A stretch of 64,000 nucleotides of DNA from Pantoea sp. alder81 (GCF_020179835.1 NZ_JAIUDA010000004.1:248001-312000); one strand, 5' to 3'. Positions 43,146-51,610 are shown, numbered from the stretch's first letter. Notes: generated from the sequence alone by a model not told the origin. Made by a program: numbers and translations.

Positions 43146-43565
43146 ATGAACAAACCCACAGCAGCGGAGCAGCAAAACCTCCTGAGTATGCCGCCCGACG
43201 CGTATATGAATGCTCACCAAAGTGATTTCTTTTTGCGCTTATTACGTTTTGAGCGTCAGGAATTACTTGACCACATCGACTATCTAAAAACACAACTGCA
43301 GCGCAATGAACAGCAAGGAGATGAGGCCGACAAGGCGCTACGTGAGGAAGAGCTGCGTCTGTTGTTTCGGCAGATTGATCGTGAAAGCCGCCTGATACCC
43401 AAAATCGCAGCGGCGATGCAGCGTATCCATCAGGGTGAATACGGCTTCTGTCGGGAGACGGGCGATCCGATTGGCCTGGCGCGTTTGTTATTACGCCCAA
43501 CAGCGGAACTCTCAATTGATGCGAAGATTAAACAGGAGCGGGTTGAAGCGCAGTACCGCAAATAA
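43146..43565 (+). CDS. dksA2: DksA-like RNA polymerase regulator without zinc ligands (DksA2 type)
   Basis: 139-residue DksA/TraR family protein. It has the long coiled coil with the acidic tip DEADKA (D59, D62, A64), matching the DxxDxA needed for action in the polymerase secondary channel. The C-terminal globular domain keeps the fold (GEYGFCRETGDPIGLARLLLRPTAELSID) but of four zinc cysteines only the first remains: Cys102, Thr105, Ser123, Ala126. Zinc-independent DksA2 proteins replace DksA during zinc starvation and are Zur-regulated, which fits the upstream box. It should modulate rRNA and amino-acid promoters with ppGpp. Confidence 0.85.
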   Translation: MNKPTAAEQQNLLSMPPDAYMNAHQSDFFLRLLRFERQELLDHIDYLKTQLQRNEQQGDEADKALREEELRLLFRQIDRESRLIPKIAAAMQRIHQGEYGFCRETGDPIGLARLLLRPTAELSIDAKIKQERVEAQYRK

Positions 43566-43570
43566 CAGTC

Positions 43571-43592
43571 ACCCAGAGCGCAGGCTCTGGGT
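43571..43592. terminator. Hairpin between dksA-like gene and methyltransferase gene
   Basis: ACCCAGAG, loop cgcagg, CTCTGGGT: a perfect 8-bp stem 6 bases after the dksA2 stop and just beyond the end of the convergent methyltransferase gene. No T-run on the plus side. Confidence 0.55.
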
Positions 43593-43593
43593 G

Positions 43594-43607
43594 CTGATTA
43601 CTGTGAA
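43594..43607 (-). repeat. Near-iteron at the end of the methyltransferase gene
   Basis: CTGATTACTGTGAA, one mismatch from the inverted iteron CTGATTACAGTGAA, overlapping the last codons and stop of the methyltransferase gene. Confidence 0.5.
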
Positions 43608-44269
43608 CGCCCCAACCACATTGACACTTCAACGCCGTCGTTAAACGGCAGCGACAGATAGCCACGCTCGCTGTGTACATATTCGAGATATTCCGGGCTG
43701 AAATCGGCATCATCGGCGATGATCAGCGCGCCAGGACGCAAGTATGGCTCAACCAGCGCCAGTATTTCAGGGTAAATCGCTTTCGCGCCATCCAACACCA
43801 ACATATCAATTGAAACTGGCAGTTCGCTGTTTAAGGTCTGCAGCGCATCGCCCACACGCACTTCAATCAAATCACTTACGCCCGCATCGGCAAAATGATT
43901 ACGTGCCAGTGCCACTTTGCCCGGCTCAAACTCACTGGTGATGATCTTCCCGCCGCCGTTATCACGCACTGCGGCCGCCAGATGCAGCGTCGAGATCCCG
44001 AATGAGGTGCCAAACTCCACCACTGCACGCGCCTTGCTGCTGCGCGCCAGCATGTACAGCAATTTGCCGGTTTCACGCGACACCGCCAGTGGCACATCTT
44101 TCAGGTGGCCATAGAGTTCGAGGTAATCGGTTTTGCTTTGCAGCAGGCGATGTTGCTCTTCATCGGACATTACGCGAAACGCCTCATTAGTCGGATGCGA
44201 TAGATTGTCTGCCAGCTCAAACAGGTAATTCAGCAGCGGCGCCAGTGGCGCGGAAGTTAAGGTGTTCAT
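43598..44269 (-). CDS. SAM-dependent O-methyltransferase, catechol-O-methyltransferase-like
   Basis: 223-residue class I methyltransferase of the O-methyltransferase family 3 group. The SAM motif is VVEFGTSFGISTLHLAAAVRDNGGGKIITSEFEPGKVALARNHFADAG, followed by an acidic DMLVLDGAKAIYPEILALVEPYLRPGALIIADDAD. The substrate is unknown. The start ATG at 44269 is preferred to an upstream extension to 44350 that would cover the divergent promoter. Divergent from the TetR gene, its likely regulator. Confidence 0.83.
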   Translation of the reverse strand: MNTLTSAPLAPLLNYLFELADNLSHPTNEAFRVMSDEEQHRLLQSKTDYLELYGHLKDVPLAVSRETGKLLYMLARSSKARAVVEFGTSFGISTLHLAAAVRDNGGGKIITSEFEPGKVALARNHFADAGVSDLIEVRVGDALQTLNSELPVSIDMLVLDGAKAIYPEILALVEPYLRPGALIIADDADFSPEYLEYVHSERGYLSLPFNDGVEVSMWLGRSQ

Positions 44270-44350
44270 GATGATTCTCCGTGGATTAATCTGTGTGAAC
44301 AGAATACGATGAATCATTCGCATTTCACTATTCGTGTTCGGGAGCGACAA

Positions 44351-44989
44351 GTGGCTGAAAATCGTAACGCTAAGATTTCAAAGAGAAAAAGTCCGCAGCA
44401 AGCGCGCTCCAGCGAGCTGGTTTCCGCAATATTGCAAGCCGCTACTCAGGTTTTAGAGCAGGAGGGTGCCACGCGATTTACCACGGCACGCGTGGCAGAA
44501 CGGGCGGGTGTCAGTATTGGATCGCTGTATCAATACTTTCCCAATAAAGCGGCTATTCTTTTCCAATTACAAAGCGAGGAATGGCAACGCACCGGCGATC
44601 TTTTAGGATCGATCCTGCGCGATCGGGCTGTACCCGCACGTGAACGTCTGCATCAACTCACGCTCGCTTTTTTACACTCCGAATGTGAAGAAGCCGCCAT
44701 GCGCACCGCGCTCAACGATGCGGCTCCTTTGTATCGCGATGCTCCGGAAGTGGCGGCGGCGCGCGCGGCGGGGGAAAACGTGGTGAGTGAGTTTCTGCGT
44801 GAGTTACTGCCCAATCTGGAAGAGAAACAACGTCTGCGCGCTGCGGACCTGATCAACAGCACACTGGGTAACGTGGGCAAGCATTTTTCCGAAACGCCGC
44901 GCTCTGAGGTAGAAATTCAGGACTACGCGCACGATATGGCAGACATGTTCTGTGTCTGGATCAGGGAAAAAGGGGCGGATTTGCAGTAA
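44351..44989 (+). CDS. TetR-family transcriptional regulator
   Basis: 212-residue repressor with an N-terminal TetR helix-turn-helix (SELVSAILQAATQVLEQEGATRFTTARVAERAGVSIGSLYQYFPNKAAILFQL) and a helical ligand domain with a TetR_C-like end. The start is ambiguous: ATG 44309 is in frame, but GTG 44351 has GGAG at 44341-44344 with ideal spacing, so GTG is used. It probably represses the divergent methyltransferase gene. Confidence 0.83.
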   Translation: MAENRNAKISKRKSPQQARSSELVSAILQAATQVLEQEGATRFTTARVAERAGVSIGSLYQYFPNKAAILFQLQSEEWQRTGDLLGSILRDRAVPARERLHQLTLAFLHSECEEAAMRTALNDAAPLYRDAPEVAAARAAGENVVSEFLRELLPNLEEKQRLRAADLINSTLGNVGKHFSETPRSEVEIQDYAHDMADMFCVWIREKGADLQ

Positions 44990-45126
44990 AACATGGCACT
45001 GGAAATCTCTGAAAGCGGTTAACAATCTCATTATTACCATTCTCATTAATCCACACCGCGAGTAAGCTCTATGAAAACCTTTTCACAGCTGGATGGAATG
45101 CTGGTCAAACGATACGGGAGAGCAAG

Positions 45127-45948
45127 ATGGCAGTAAAAATGATTGCGGTGGATATGGATGGGACTTTTCTCGACGACAACAAACAGTACAACGCCCAGCG
45201 TTTTGCGCGCCAGTACGCCTTGTTGAAAGAGAAGGGCGTTCGTTTTGTGGTCGCCAGTGGCAATCAGTATTACCAGTTACAACGCTACTTCCCGGATATC
45301 AAAGATGAAATCGCCTTTGTCGCCGAGAACGGTGCCTGGGTGTCAGACAGCAATGAAGAGATCTTCTGCGGAGAATTGGCGCCAGAACGAGTCCATCAAA
45401 TTTTGGATATTCTGGCCAAAGAGCCGGAGATTAGCACCGTTGTGTGCGGTCGCAACGGCGCTTATGTACACACCTCGATGCCGGAAGACGTCATTGCGAT
45501 GCTGGCGAATCATTATCATCGCCTGGAGAAACGCGACAATCTGTACGATATCGATGACACCATCTTTAAGTTCTCGTTGAATCTCGCGCATGAAGGTGTT
45601 GATGCTCTGATGGAGCGCTTACATACGGAACTGGGCGCGATCGAAAACATCATGCATCCGGTCTCCAGCGGCTTTGGCTTTGTTGATCTGATTATTCCGG
45701 GTTGCCACAAAGCGCACGGTATTGCGCTGCTGCAGGAAAAGTGGGGCATCGATGATTGCGAAGTGCTGGCGATTGGCGACAGCGCCAACGACCTCGAAAT
45801 GCTGCGTCAGGCCTGCTACAGCTTCGCGATGGCCAATGCCGCCGACGCTGTGAAATCGGTGTCGCGTTATAAAACTGACAGCAACAACGACGAAGGTGCG
45901 TTGAACGTGATTGCGCGTTTGCTGGCGCGTGAAGAGCCGTTTAGTTAA
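45127..45948 (+). CDS. supH: Cof-type HAD sugar phosphatase, SupH/YbiV-like
   Basis: 273-residue haloacid-dehalogenase phosphatase. The nucleophile motif is IAVDMDGTFLDDNKQYN (Asp at about 9 and 11), motif II is VVASGNQYYQL, the cap domain contains DIDDTIFKFSLNLAHEG, and motif III/IV is LAIGDSANDLEMLRQACYSFAMANA. It reads closely like E. coli SupH (YbiV), which dephosphorylates sugar phosphates such as fructose-1-phosphate and ribose-5-phosphate. A 21-codon frame at 45071 overlaps its start. No obvious operon partner. Confidence 0.9.
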   Translation: MAVKMIAVDMDGTFLDDNKQYNAQRFARQYALLKEKGVRFVVASGNQYYQLQRYFPDIKDEIAFVAENGAWVSDSNEEIFCGELAPERVHQILDILAKEPEISTVVCGRNGAYVHTSMPEDVIAMLANHYHRLEKRDNLYDIDDTIFKFSLNLAHEGVDALMERLHTELGAIENIMHPVSSGFGFVDLIIPGCHKAHGIALLQEKWGIDDCEVLAIGDSANDLEMLRQACYSFAMANAADAVKSVSRYKTDSNNDEGALNVIARLLAREEPFS

Positions 45949-46041
45949 CTCATTAAAGTATAGCGGCAGGGTTTATCACATTTATCTATAGTTGAAGCTC
46001 CACTTGGATATCAGATAGATTTTGCCGCCACGTTTATCACT

Positions 46042-47217
46042 TCAGATTCCGCGTCGGGCCAGCCTCTTCTCCATACTCTTTACCATTGGGGGTAAGAGTA
46101 ATGCGCTGCTTATCACCAGTATCAAGAACATGACCGGCAACGGTGATGCCTCTTCAAAAGTCATAGCTGAAAGAAAAAAGGCGAGAGTGGTGCTCAGTGA
46201 CATCAGCGCCGTTTGCACAGTCAGGAAGCCGGCACGACTTGTCTTATCGGGAAACTTCGCTGTCACACAAGACACCACCACTAATCGCCCATAAGCTCCA
46301 CCCAGAAATAGCCCAATAAAAAGTCCACTGGCGTGTAGACCTGTAACGGGTAGCAGGATGCTGACCAGCAATATCAGCGTTGAGACAATAGCTAATGTGT
46401 AGCCGGGTAAGTAAGCCAATAGTTTTCCGGTGAGTTTTGTCGCTAACAACCCAGCGATGCCACCAATGAAAAACAGAGTGGGCAGAGAAGCGGTGAGAGC
46501 CTGCATGTGTTGGGTCAGCATCGGCACCAATGCAGGGATGATGAGCATAGGTGTAAATTGCGCGACGGCGTTTCCGCTAGCAAAAAACAACCACTCTGGC
46601 GTCAGTGTCATCGATGCTTGATTCACACCATTGCTCTCGACATCAGGAATAAATCGGGCAATAAGCCCTAAACACACCAGGCACAGCAAGCTAATAAGTC
46701 TTGGTGCACTACACCAGCCGAAATGTGTGCTCAAAAACAGCATCGCCGGCATGCCTGCAATGCTTACTACAGAGAAAGAGGCGATGACGGTGGCAATCAT
46801 CCGCGCTTGTAACGCCGCTGGCGCGAGGCTGATTAACAAACTCATTCCGACGCCCATTGTTGTTCCTCCCGCTAACCCCGCCATAAATCGCAGAAGCAAG
46901 AGCAAGGTATAACTGCTCGTAAATGTGATCAGTACCGTCAGAACTCCCAAAAGCGCCATATTCCAAAGTAAAAATTGTTTGGCGCTCACGCTATTAATCC
47001 ATTTCCAAACACATAAGCCGGATATCACTGAAGTAAGGGTGTAAGTGCCTGTGACATAACCTGCATAAGTGACAGGCACTGAAAAATGAGATGCCATATA
47101 GACGAACAATGGATTGAACATCATGTACTCAAGTGCATTTGTGAACTGTACAAACGCGATGATTAAAGCGATGCGCATCACGGCGGATGAGCCCAATGCA
47201 GGGCTAGAGAGGTTCAT
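46042..47217 (-). CDS. MFS efflux transporter, DHA1-like
   Basis: 391-residue inner-membrane transporter with about twelve hydrophobic segments (VMRIALIIAFVQFTNALEYMMFNPLFVYMASHF, then GYVTGTYTLTSVISGLCVWKWI and GLAGGTTMGVGMSLLISLAPAALQARMIATVIA). The overall look is that of the sugar/drug efflux DHA1 group; the substrate is unknown. ATG 47217 is preferred because GGAG lies 6 bases upstream; the frame is open to 47232. Divergent from the LysR gene at 47320. Base composition seems slightly more AT-rich than that of neighbours. Confidence 0.82.
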   Translation of the reverse strand: MNLSSPALGSSAVMRIALIIAFVQFTNALEYMMFNPLFVYMASHFSVPVTYAGYVTGTYTLTSVISGLCVWKWINSVSAKQFLLWNMALLGVLTVLITFTSSYTLLLLLRFMAGLAGGTTMGVGMSLLISLAPAALQARMIATVIASFSVVSIAGMPAMLFLSTHFGWCSAPRLISLLCLVCLGLIARFIPDVESNGVNQASMTLTPEWLFFASGNAVAQFTPMLIIPALVPMLTQHMQALTASLPTLFFIGGIAGLLATKLTGKLLAYLPGYTLAIVSTLILLVSILLPVTGLHASGLFIGLFLGGAYGRLVVVSCVTAKFPDKTSRAGFLTVQTALMSLSTTLAFFLSAMTFEEASPLPVMFLILVISSALLLPPMVKSMEKRLARRGI

Positions 47218-47319
47218 AGTTTTCTCCATCAAGTTAGTGGAGGCTTAGTCTATTGCCCGTGCATCACTATGATTAGAGATATAAAGTAGGATGATTAATT
47301 ATCAAAAATGGGATGATGG

Positions 47320-48234
47320 ATGCGCAGCAAAATCGATTTAAATGTCTTGAGGGTATTCGTCACCGTTGCCGAGAAAGGCAGTTTTATTGGCGGCGCACGT
47401 GCTTTGAATATACCCGCATCAAATGTGAGTCGTCAGATTTCCCAGCTGGAAGAACGATTAGGTATGCGACTCATACATCGAAGCACGCGTCAAATGAAGC
47501 TTACCGAGGCAGGGCAGTTGTTTTTTGACAGCATGCGACCACTGCTGGACTCGGTGAATGAGACGGAAGCCAGATTAAGCCACGCGCAAACTGAGCCTGA
47601 AGGCCTGCTTCGCGTGTGTTTGCCGAATGGAGTAGGACCGGTGATCTTCGGCAATCTTTTGGCTGACTTTGCACTGCGATATCCCAGAATTGAACTCCAT
47701 TGCACTACCAGTCTGCTGGGAGCAGAGGCACTGTGGGATGATTGCGATGTTGTTGTCGATATCAGTCGCGGCACGCGCGCCAGCAGTGATGTCATAGCCC
47801 GACCGCTGGCTTCATTGCCCTGCCACATTGTTGCAGCACCGACTTTACTTCGAAAATACGCCAAACCTACGCAAACAGAACAATTGCTGGCTCTGCCCTG
47901 TATCACCACCGTTAGTGCACTTCAGGGGCAAGCGTGGCAATTTCTAACCACTGGCAAAGGATTTCGACACATCAATGTGCTGAGTCCTTTCCGTGTCGAC
48001 AGTGGTGAGATGGCAATGCAAGCTGCACTGAAAGGCATCGGGTTTGCCATCCTTTCAGCGCAGGCTTGTGAGCCTTATATTCGTAGTGGGCAGTTAGAAG
48101 TGATTGAGCTTGAACTCGCTCCCGCCCCCCTTGAGATTGCGCTGCTCTATCAGGAGCGTAGTTTTCTTCCCGCAAGAAGCCGCGTGTTTATTGATTTCCT
48201 GCAAGAGGCGGTGCGTAATCAACGAGAAAAATAA
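47320..48234 (+). CDS. LysR-family transcriptional regulator
   Basis: 304-residue LysR regulator: helix-turn-helix LNVLRVFVTVAEKGSFIGGARALNIPASNVSRQISQLEERLGMRLIHRSTRQMKLTEAG, followed by a CrgA-type effector domain (GLLRVCLPNGVGPVIFGNLLADFALRYPRIELH). Divergent from the MFS gene, about 100 bases apart, and its likely regulator. Its end overlaps the end of the convergent SDR gene by 16 bases. Confidence 0.87.
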   Translation: MRSKIDLNVLRVFVTVAEKGSFIGGARALNIPASNVSRQISQLEERLGMRLIHRSTRQMKLTEAGQLFFDSMRPLLDSVNETEARLSHAQTEPEGLLRVCLPNGVGPVIFGNLLADFALRYPRIELHCTTSLLGAEALWDDCDVVVDISRGTRASSDVIARPLASLPCHIVAAPTLLRKYAKPTQTEQLLALPCITTVSALQGQAWQFLTTGKGFRHINVLSPFRVDSGEMAMQAALKGIGFAILSAQACEPYIRSGQLEVIELELAPAPLEIALLYQERSFLPARSRVFIDFLQEAVRNQREK

Positions 48235-49109
48235 CCCGCCTCGCGCATATCCTGCAGCAATCCCGGCCCGGTGGGCTGCCAGTTAAAGGTCTGGCGCGTC
48301 CATTCACTGGACGCGGGGTTATCGATTGAAGCAAAGAACGCCATCCACCCCAGCCACTCTTTCGCCTCTTCCAGCGTCAAACTTTTTACCGGCAGCGATA
48401 AACCTGCGCCAATGGTTTCGGCGATCTGACGAAATGCGATGCCTTCCTCCTGAATCGCATGCAGAATCGTCCCGGCTTCGGCGTGCTCGGCGGCGAGGCA
48501 GAACAACTCAGCCGCATCATCACGATGCACCGCTGGCCAACGATTCGCGCCATCACCGATATACACCGCCGCGCCTTTCTCTTTCGCCATATTGATGATC
48601 ATCGGCACGAATCCGTGATCCCCTGCGCCGTGCACCGTTGGCGGCAGGCGCACCAGCGAGATGCGCACCCCTTTATCCGCCAGCGCGAGTGCGGCGATGT
48701 TGGAGTCGGAACGAGGATGTCCGCCGGAAACCGGTTGAGTCTGCTCAACCGCGAGACGCCCTGGCGACACCAACGCGGTGCCGGTGGTCACCACTAATGG
48801 ACGATTGGATCCGGCCAGCACTTCACCCATCGCCAGAATCGCCTGCTGATCGATAGCCGCTGCGTGATCCATACGGCTGAAATCATGGATATAGCCGGCA
48901 TGGATCACACCGTCACTCTGTTCAACGGCGCTGCGCAGGCTGGCGATATCTTCTAAATCGCCGCGCATCACCTGGACTCCCTGCTGGTGCAGTTTCTCAG
49001 CCGACGCGTCACTGCGCGCCAGTCCAAGCACATCCACTCCGCGTGCCTGCAGTTTTTTTACGATGGCGGAACCGATAAAGCCGCTCGCGCCGGTCACAAA
49101 AAGTCGCAT
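48219..49109 (-). CDS. SDR-family NAD(P)-dependent epimerase/reductase
   Basis: 296-residue extended short-chain dehydrogenase-like protein. The Rossmann motif is RLFVTGASGFIGSAIVKKLQARGVDVLGLAR, followed by VMRGDLEDIASLRSAVEQSDGVIHAG. The usual YxxxK is not obvious, as in many atypical SDRs of this NmrA/epimerase-like group. The reaction is unknown. Divergent from the XRE-family gene at 49213, which is its probable regulator. Confidence 0.8.
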   Translation of the reverse strand: MRLFVTGASGFIGSAIVKKLQARGVDVLGLARSDASAEKLHQQGVQVMRGDLEDIASLRSAVEQSDGVIHAGYIHDFSRMDHAAAIDQQAILAMGEVLAGSNRPLVVTTGTALVSPGRLAVEQTQPVSGGHPRSDSNIAALALADKGVRISLVRLPPTVHGAGDHGFVPMIINMAKEKGAAVYIGDGANRWPAVHRDDAAELFCLAAEHAEAGTILHAIQEEGIAFRQIAETIGAGLSLPVKSLTLEEAKEWLGWMAFFASIDNPASSEWTRQTFNWQPTGPGLLQDMREAGYFSR

Positions 49110-49212
49110 ATTCGTACTCCCATCTCTGGCTGTTGAAGCACTATGATAAAAGTCTGCGGCGCGGCGAAAAGTCGTGAGCTTATACAGGTATATGCACTAA
49201 CAGGATAACGCC

Positions 49213-50037
49213 ATGACCTTGCAAGACGACAATCTCCTCGGTAACTACCTGCGCAAACGCCGTCAGCGGCTGGATGCCGGCAAACTGGGTTATCCCTTGT
49301 TGCGCCGTCGCACCCCCGGATTACGCCGGGAAGAGGTGGCGGTGCGCGCCTGCGTCAGCACCACCTGGTATACCTGGTTAGAGCAGGGCCGAGGCGGAGC
49401 GCCTTCCGAAGAGGTACTCGAGCGTTTATCTAAAGCGCTGGAGTTGAGCGCCGCCGAGCGCGATCACCTGTTTCTGCTGGCGCAAAATCGGTTGCCGGGC
49501 GTCACCTGGCAGGCGGGCGTGGATGTTTCCCCCTCGTTGCAACGCGTCCTCGACAGCATGACGCACACGCCTGCACTGGTGAAAACTGCCGAGTGGCAGG
49601 TGGTCGCGTGGAATCACGCAGCAACCAGGGTGTTCGTGGATTACGCCGAGCTGCCGCCGGAACAGCGCAACATTCTGCTGATGATGTTCAGCAACGAAGA
49701 GATGAAAAAGCGTCTGCCGGATTGGCATCAGGTCACGCGCGGTATGGTGGCAAATTTCCGTGCCGACGTGGCGCGCACCGGTGCCAGCGAGCATGTGCGC
49801 GCGCTGGTGGAAGAACTCAGCGCGATGAGCGAAACCTTCCGCCAGCTGTGGCAATCGCAAGAGGTGAGTCAGCATGGCGAAGGGATAAAGCAACTGTGGC
49901 TGCCAGACGAAGGTGTGCTGGAGTTGGAATACAGCACCTTCGCCGTTGAGGGTAAGCCCGGTTTGAGTCTGGTGGTGTTTAACCCACGCTTGCCGAGGGA
50001 TCGGGAGACGGTGGCGCGTCTAATGGCGCGTCCGTAG
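49213..50037 (+). CDS. XRE-family regulator with MmyB-like ligand domain
   Basis: 274-residue regulator of the type common beside SDR genes. The N-terminal helix-turn-helix (LGNYLRKRRQRLDAGKLGYPLLRRRTPGLRREEVAVRACVSTTWYTWLEQGRGGAPSEEVLERLSKALEL) is followed by a PAS-like MmyB domain (LQRVLDSMTHTPALVKTAEWQVVAWNHAATRVFVDYAELPPEQRN), which binds small hydrophobic ligands in relatives. Its 3' end overlaps the convergent HxlR gene by 59 bases. Confidence 0.86.
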   Translation: MTLQDDNLLGNYLRKRRQRLDAGKLGYPLLRRRTPGLRREEVAVRACVSTTWYTWLEQGRGGAPSEEVLERLSKALELSAAERDHLFLLAQNRLPGVTWQAGVDVSPSLQRVLDSMTHTPALVKTAEWQVVAWNHAATRVFVDYAELPPEQRNILLMMFSNEEMKKRLPDWHQVTRGMVANFRADVARTGASEHVRALVEELSAMSETFRQLWQSQEVSQHGEGIKQLWLPDEGVLELEYSTFAVEGKPGLSLVVFNPRLPRDRETVARLMARP

Positions 50038-50410
50038 CCGCTTTTAAGTGGGCTTCCATCGCATCCAACGCTGCCTGATTATCCAATCCCCACTGGTACA
50101 TCTGCTCAATCGGTGCAGCGAAGGTCTGTCCCAGCGGTGTTAAGCGATAATCCACTTTGGGCGGGATAACGTCATACACGTGGCGGGCAATCAGTCCGCG
50201 CTGCTCCAGCTCTTTCAGTGTCTGAAACAGCATCTTCTTCGAAATCCCCTGCAAACTGCGCTGCAGTTCCCCGGTGCGCGCACGCTGTCCCGGCCAGTGA
50301 TAAAGCGCATGCAGCACCATGCTGTTCCATTTCTGCGAGAACAGGTCCATCAAGCGACGCGGCGGTGAATCCGCATAAAAAACCAGTTTACCGTCAACCC
50401 AGGCTGGCAT
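49979..50410 (-). CDS. HxlR-family transcriptional regulator
   Basis: 143-residue HxlR (MarR-like winged helix) regulator: LFSQKWNSMVLHALYHWPGQRARTGELQRSLQGISKKMLFQTLKELEQRGLIARHVYDVIPPKVDYRLTPLG, with a proline-rich C-terminal tail. Family members often sense aldehydes or electrophiles. It is divergent from the zinc alcohol dehydrogenase gene at 50521, about 110 bases away, and should control it. The tail is encoded by sequence that also codes for the end of the XRE protein on the other strand. Confidence 0.85.
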   Translation of the reverse strand: MPAWVDGKLVFYADSPPRRLMDLFSQKWNSMVLHALYHWPGQRARTGELQRSLQGISKKMLFQTLKELEQRGLIARHVYDVIPPKVDYRLTPLGQTFAAPIEQMYQWGLDNQAALDAMEAHLKAATDAPLDAPPSPDPSASVG

Positions 50411-50520
50411 CAGTCTCGCTCCTTTATGGTCACCAAATGGTGACTACTATCATTTTTGCACCACGTTGACTATAGTCTGCCGCCTTCAACTCAATAACGC
50501 CAGCACCTTGCGGAGGCACC

Positions 50521-51570
50521 ATGAAAATCAACGCATTTGTCGCACACGACGCGGCTAAACCTTTAGTATCCAGCCAGATCGCGCTGCGTCCACTGCAACC
50601 GCAGGACGTTAAAATCGATATCCTCTATTGCGGCGTCTGCCACTCCGATCTGCATATGGCGCGTAACGAATGGGCGGTGAGCCGCTACCCTCTGGTGCCG
50701 GGCCATGAAATTGTCGGTCGCGTGCGTGAAACCGGTGCAGCGGTCACAAACTTCAAGATTGGCGATGTGGTAGGTGTTGGCGTGATGGTCGATTCCTGTC
50801 GCGAATGCCATTTCTGCCAGCAGCAGGAAGAGCAGTACTGCGAAGCCGGATTTACCGCCACCTACAACGGGATTGATAAACATACCGGCGACAGCACCTG
50901 GGGCGGATACGCGCAGAATGTGGTGGTCGATCAGCATTTCGTAGTGTCAGTGCCACAGAACCTGCCGCTGGCGGGCGTCGCGCCACTGCTGTGTGCAGGC
51001 GTCACCGTCTGGTCGCCGCTGCGTCACTTCAAGGTGCAGGCTGGTGACAAAGTTGGCGTCGTCGGTTTAGGTGGCTTAGGCCATATGGCGGTAAAACTGG
51101 CGAGCGCGATGGGTGCGGAAGTCACGCTGTTTACCACCTCACCAGAAAAAGGTGCCGATGCACGTCGTCTTGGGGCCAGCCGCGTGGTGGTTTCGCGTGA
51201 TGCCGATCAGATGGCGGCGGCACAAACCTCTCTCGACTTCATCATTGACTGCGTTTCCGCGCCTCACGATCTCGATCCTTACCTCGCGACCTTAAAAACC
51301 AATGGCCGTTTGGTGCTGGTGGGCATTCCAGAACAACCGCACCAGGCACCTGACGTCACCCCGATGGTCTTCCGTCGCTTGAGCATCAGTGGCTCATCCA
51401 TCGGCAGCATCAAAGAGACGCAGGAGATGCTGGATTTCTGCGGAGAGCACAACATCACGGCAGATATCGAATTGATTGCCGGTGAAGCGGTTGAAGATGC
51501 CTTTGCGCGCATGCTGAAAGGCGATGTGAAGTATCGCTTTGTTATTGATATGGCAGCGACTCGCTGGTGA
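50521..51570 (+). CDS. Zinc-dependent alcohol dehydrogenase/aldehyde reductase, YahK/CAD type
   Basis: 349-residue medium-chain dehydrogenase. Catalytic zinc ligands are in YCGVCHSDLHM (Cys about 39) and VPGHEIVG (His about 61); the structural zinc site is SCRECHFCQQQEEQYC. The NADP-binding loop is VGVVGLGGLGHMAVKLASAMGAEV. The layout fits the cinnamyl-alcohol-dehydrogenase-like reductases such as YahK, which reduce a broad set of aldehydes with NADPH. Divergent from the HxlR regulator. Confidence 0.88.
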   Translation: MKINAFVAHDAAKPLVSSQIALRPLQPQDVKIDILYCGVCHSDLHMARNEWAVSRYPLVPGHEIVGRVRETGAAVTNFKIGDVVGVGVMVDSCRECHFCQQQEEQYCEAGFTATYNGIDKHTGDSTWGGYAQNVVVDQHFVVSVPQNLPLAGVAPLLCAGVTVWSPLRHFKVQAGDKVGVVGLGGLGHMAVKLASAMGAEVTLFTTSPEKGADARRLGASRVVVSRDADQMAAAQTSLDFIIDCVSAPHDLDPYLATLKTNGRLVLVGIPEQPHQAPDVTPMVFRRLSISGSSIGSIKETQEMLDFCGEHNITADIELIAGEAVEDAFARMLKGDVKYRFVIDMAATRW

Positions 51571-51578
51571 TAAAAGTT

Positions 51579-51601
51579 GGCGATTTCAGCCTGAAATCGC
51601 C
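51579..51601. promoter_or_regulatory. Perfect 23-bp copy of the parS-like palindrome
   Basis: Left arm GGCGATTTCAG, one central base, right arm its exact complement. It shares ATTTCAG and CTGAAATCGCC with the two copies after parB at 14557 and 14779, but is more symmetric. With no loop it is a poor hairpin, so it is more likely a protein-binding site than a terminator. Confidence 0.55.
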
Positions 51602-51610
51602 AGTTCAAAA

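Noticed and set aside
45026-45052. Possible Fur box (AATCTCATTATTACCATTCTCATT) before supH
   Set aside because: Only a partial match to the consensus, and the gene has no iron-related role; not strong enough to list.
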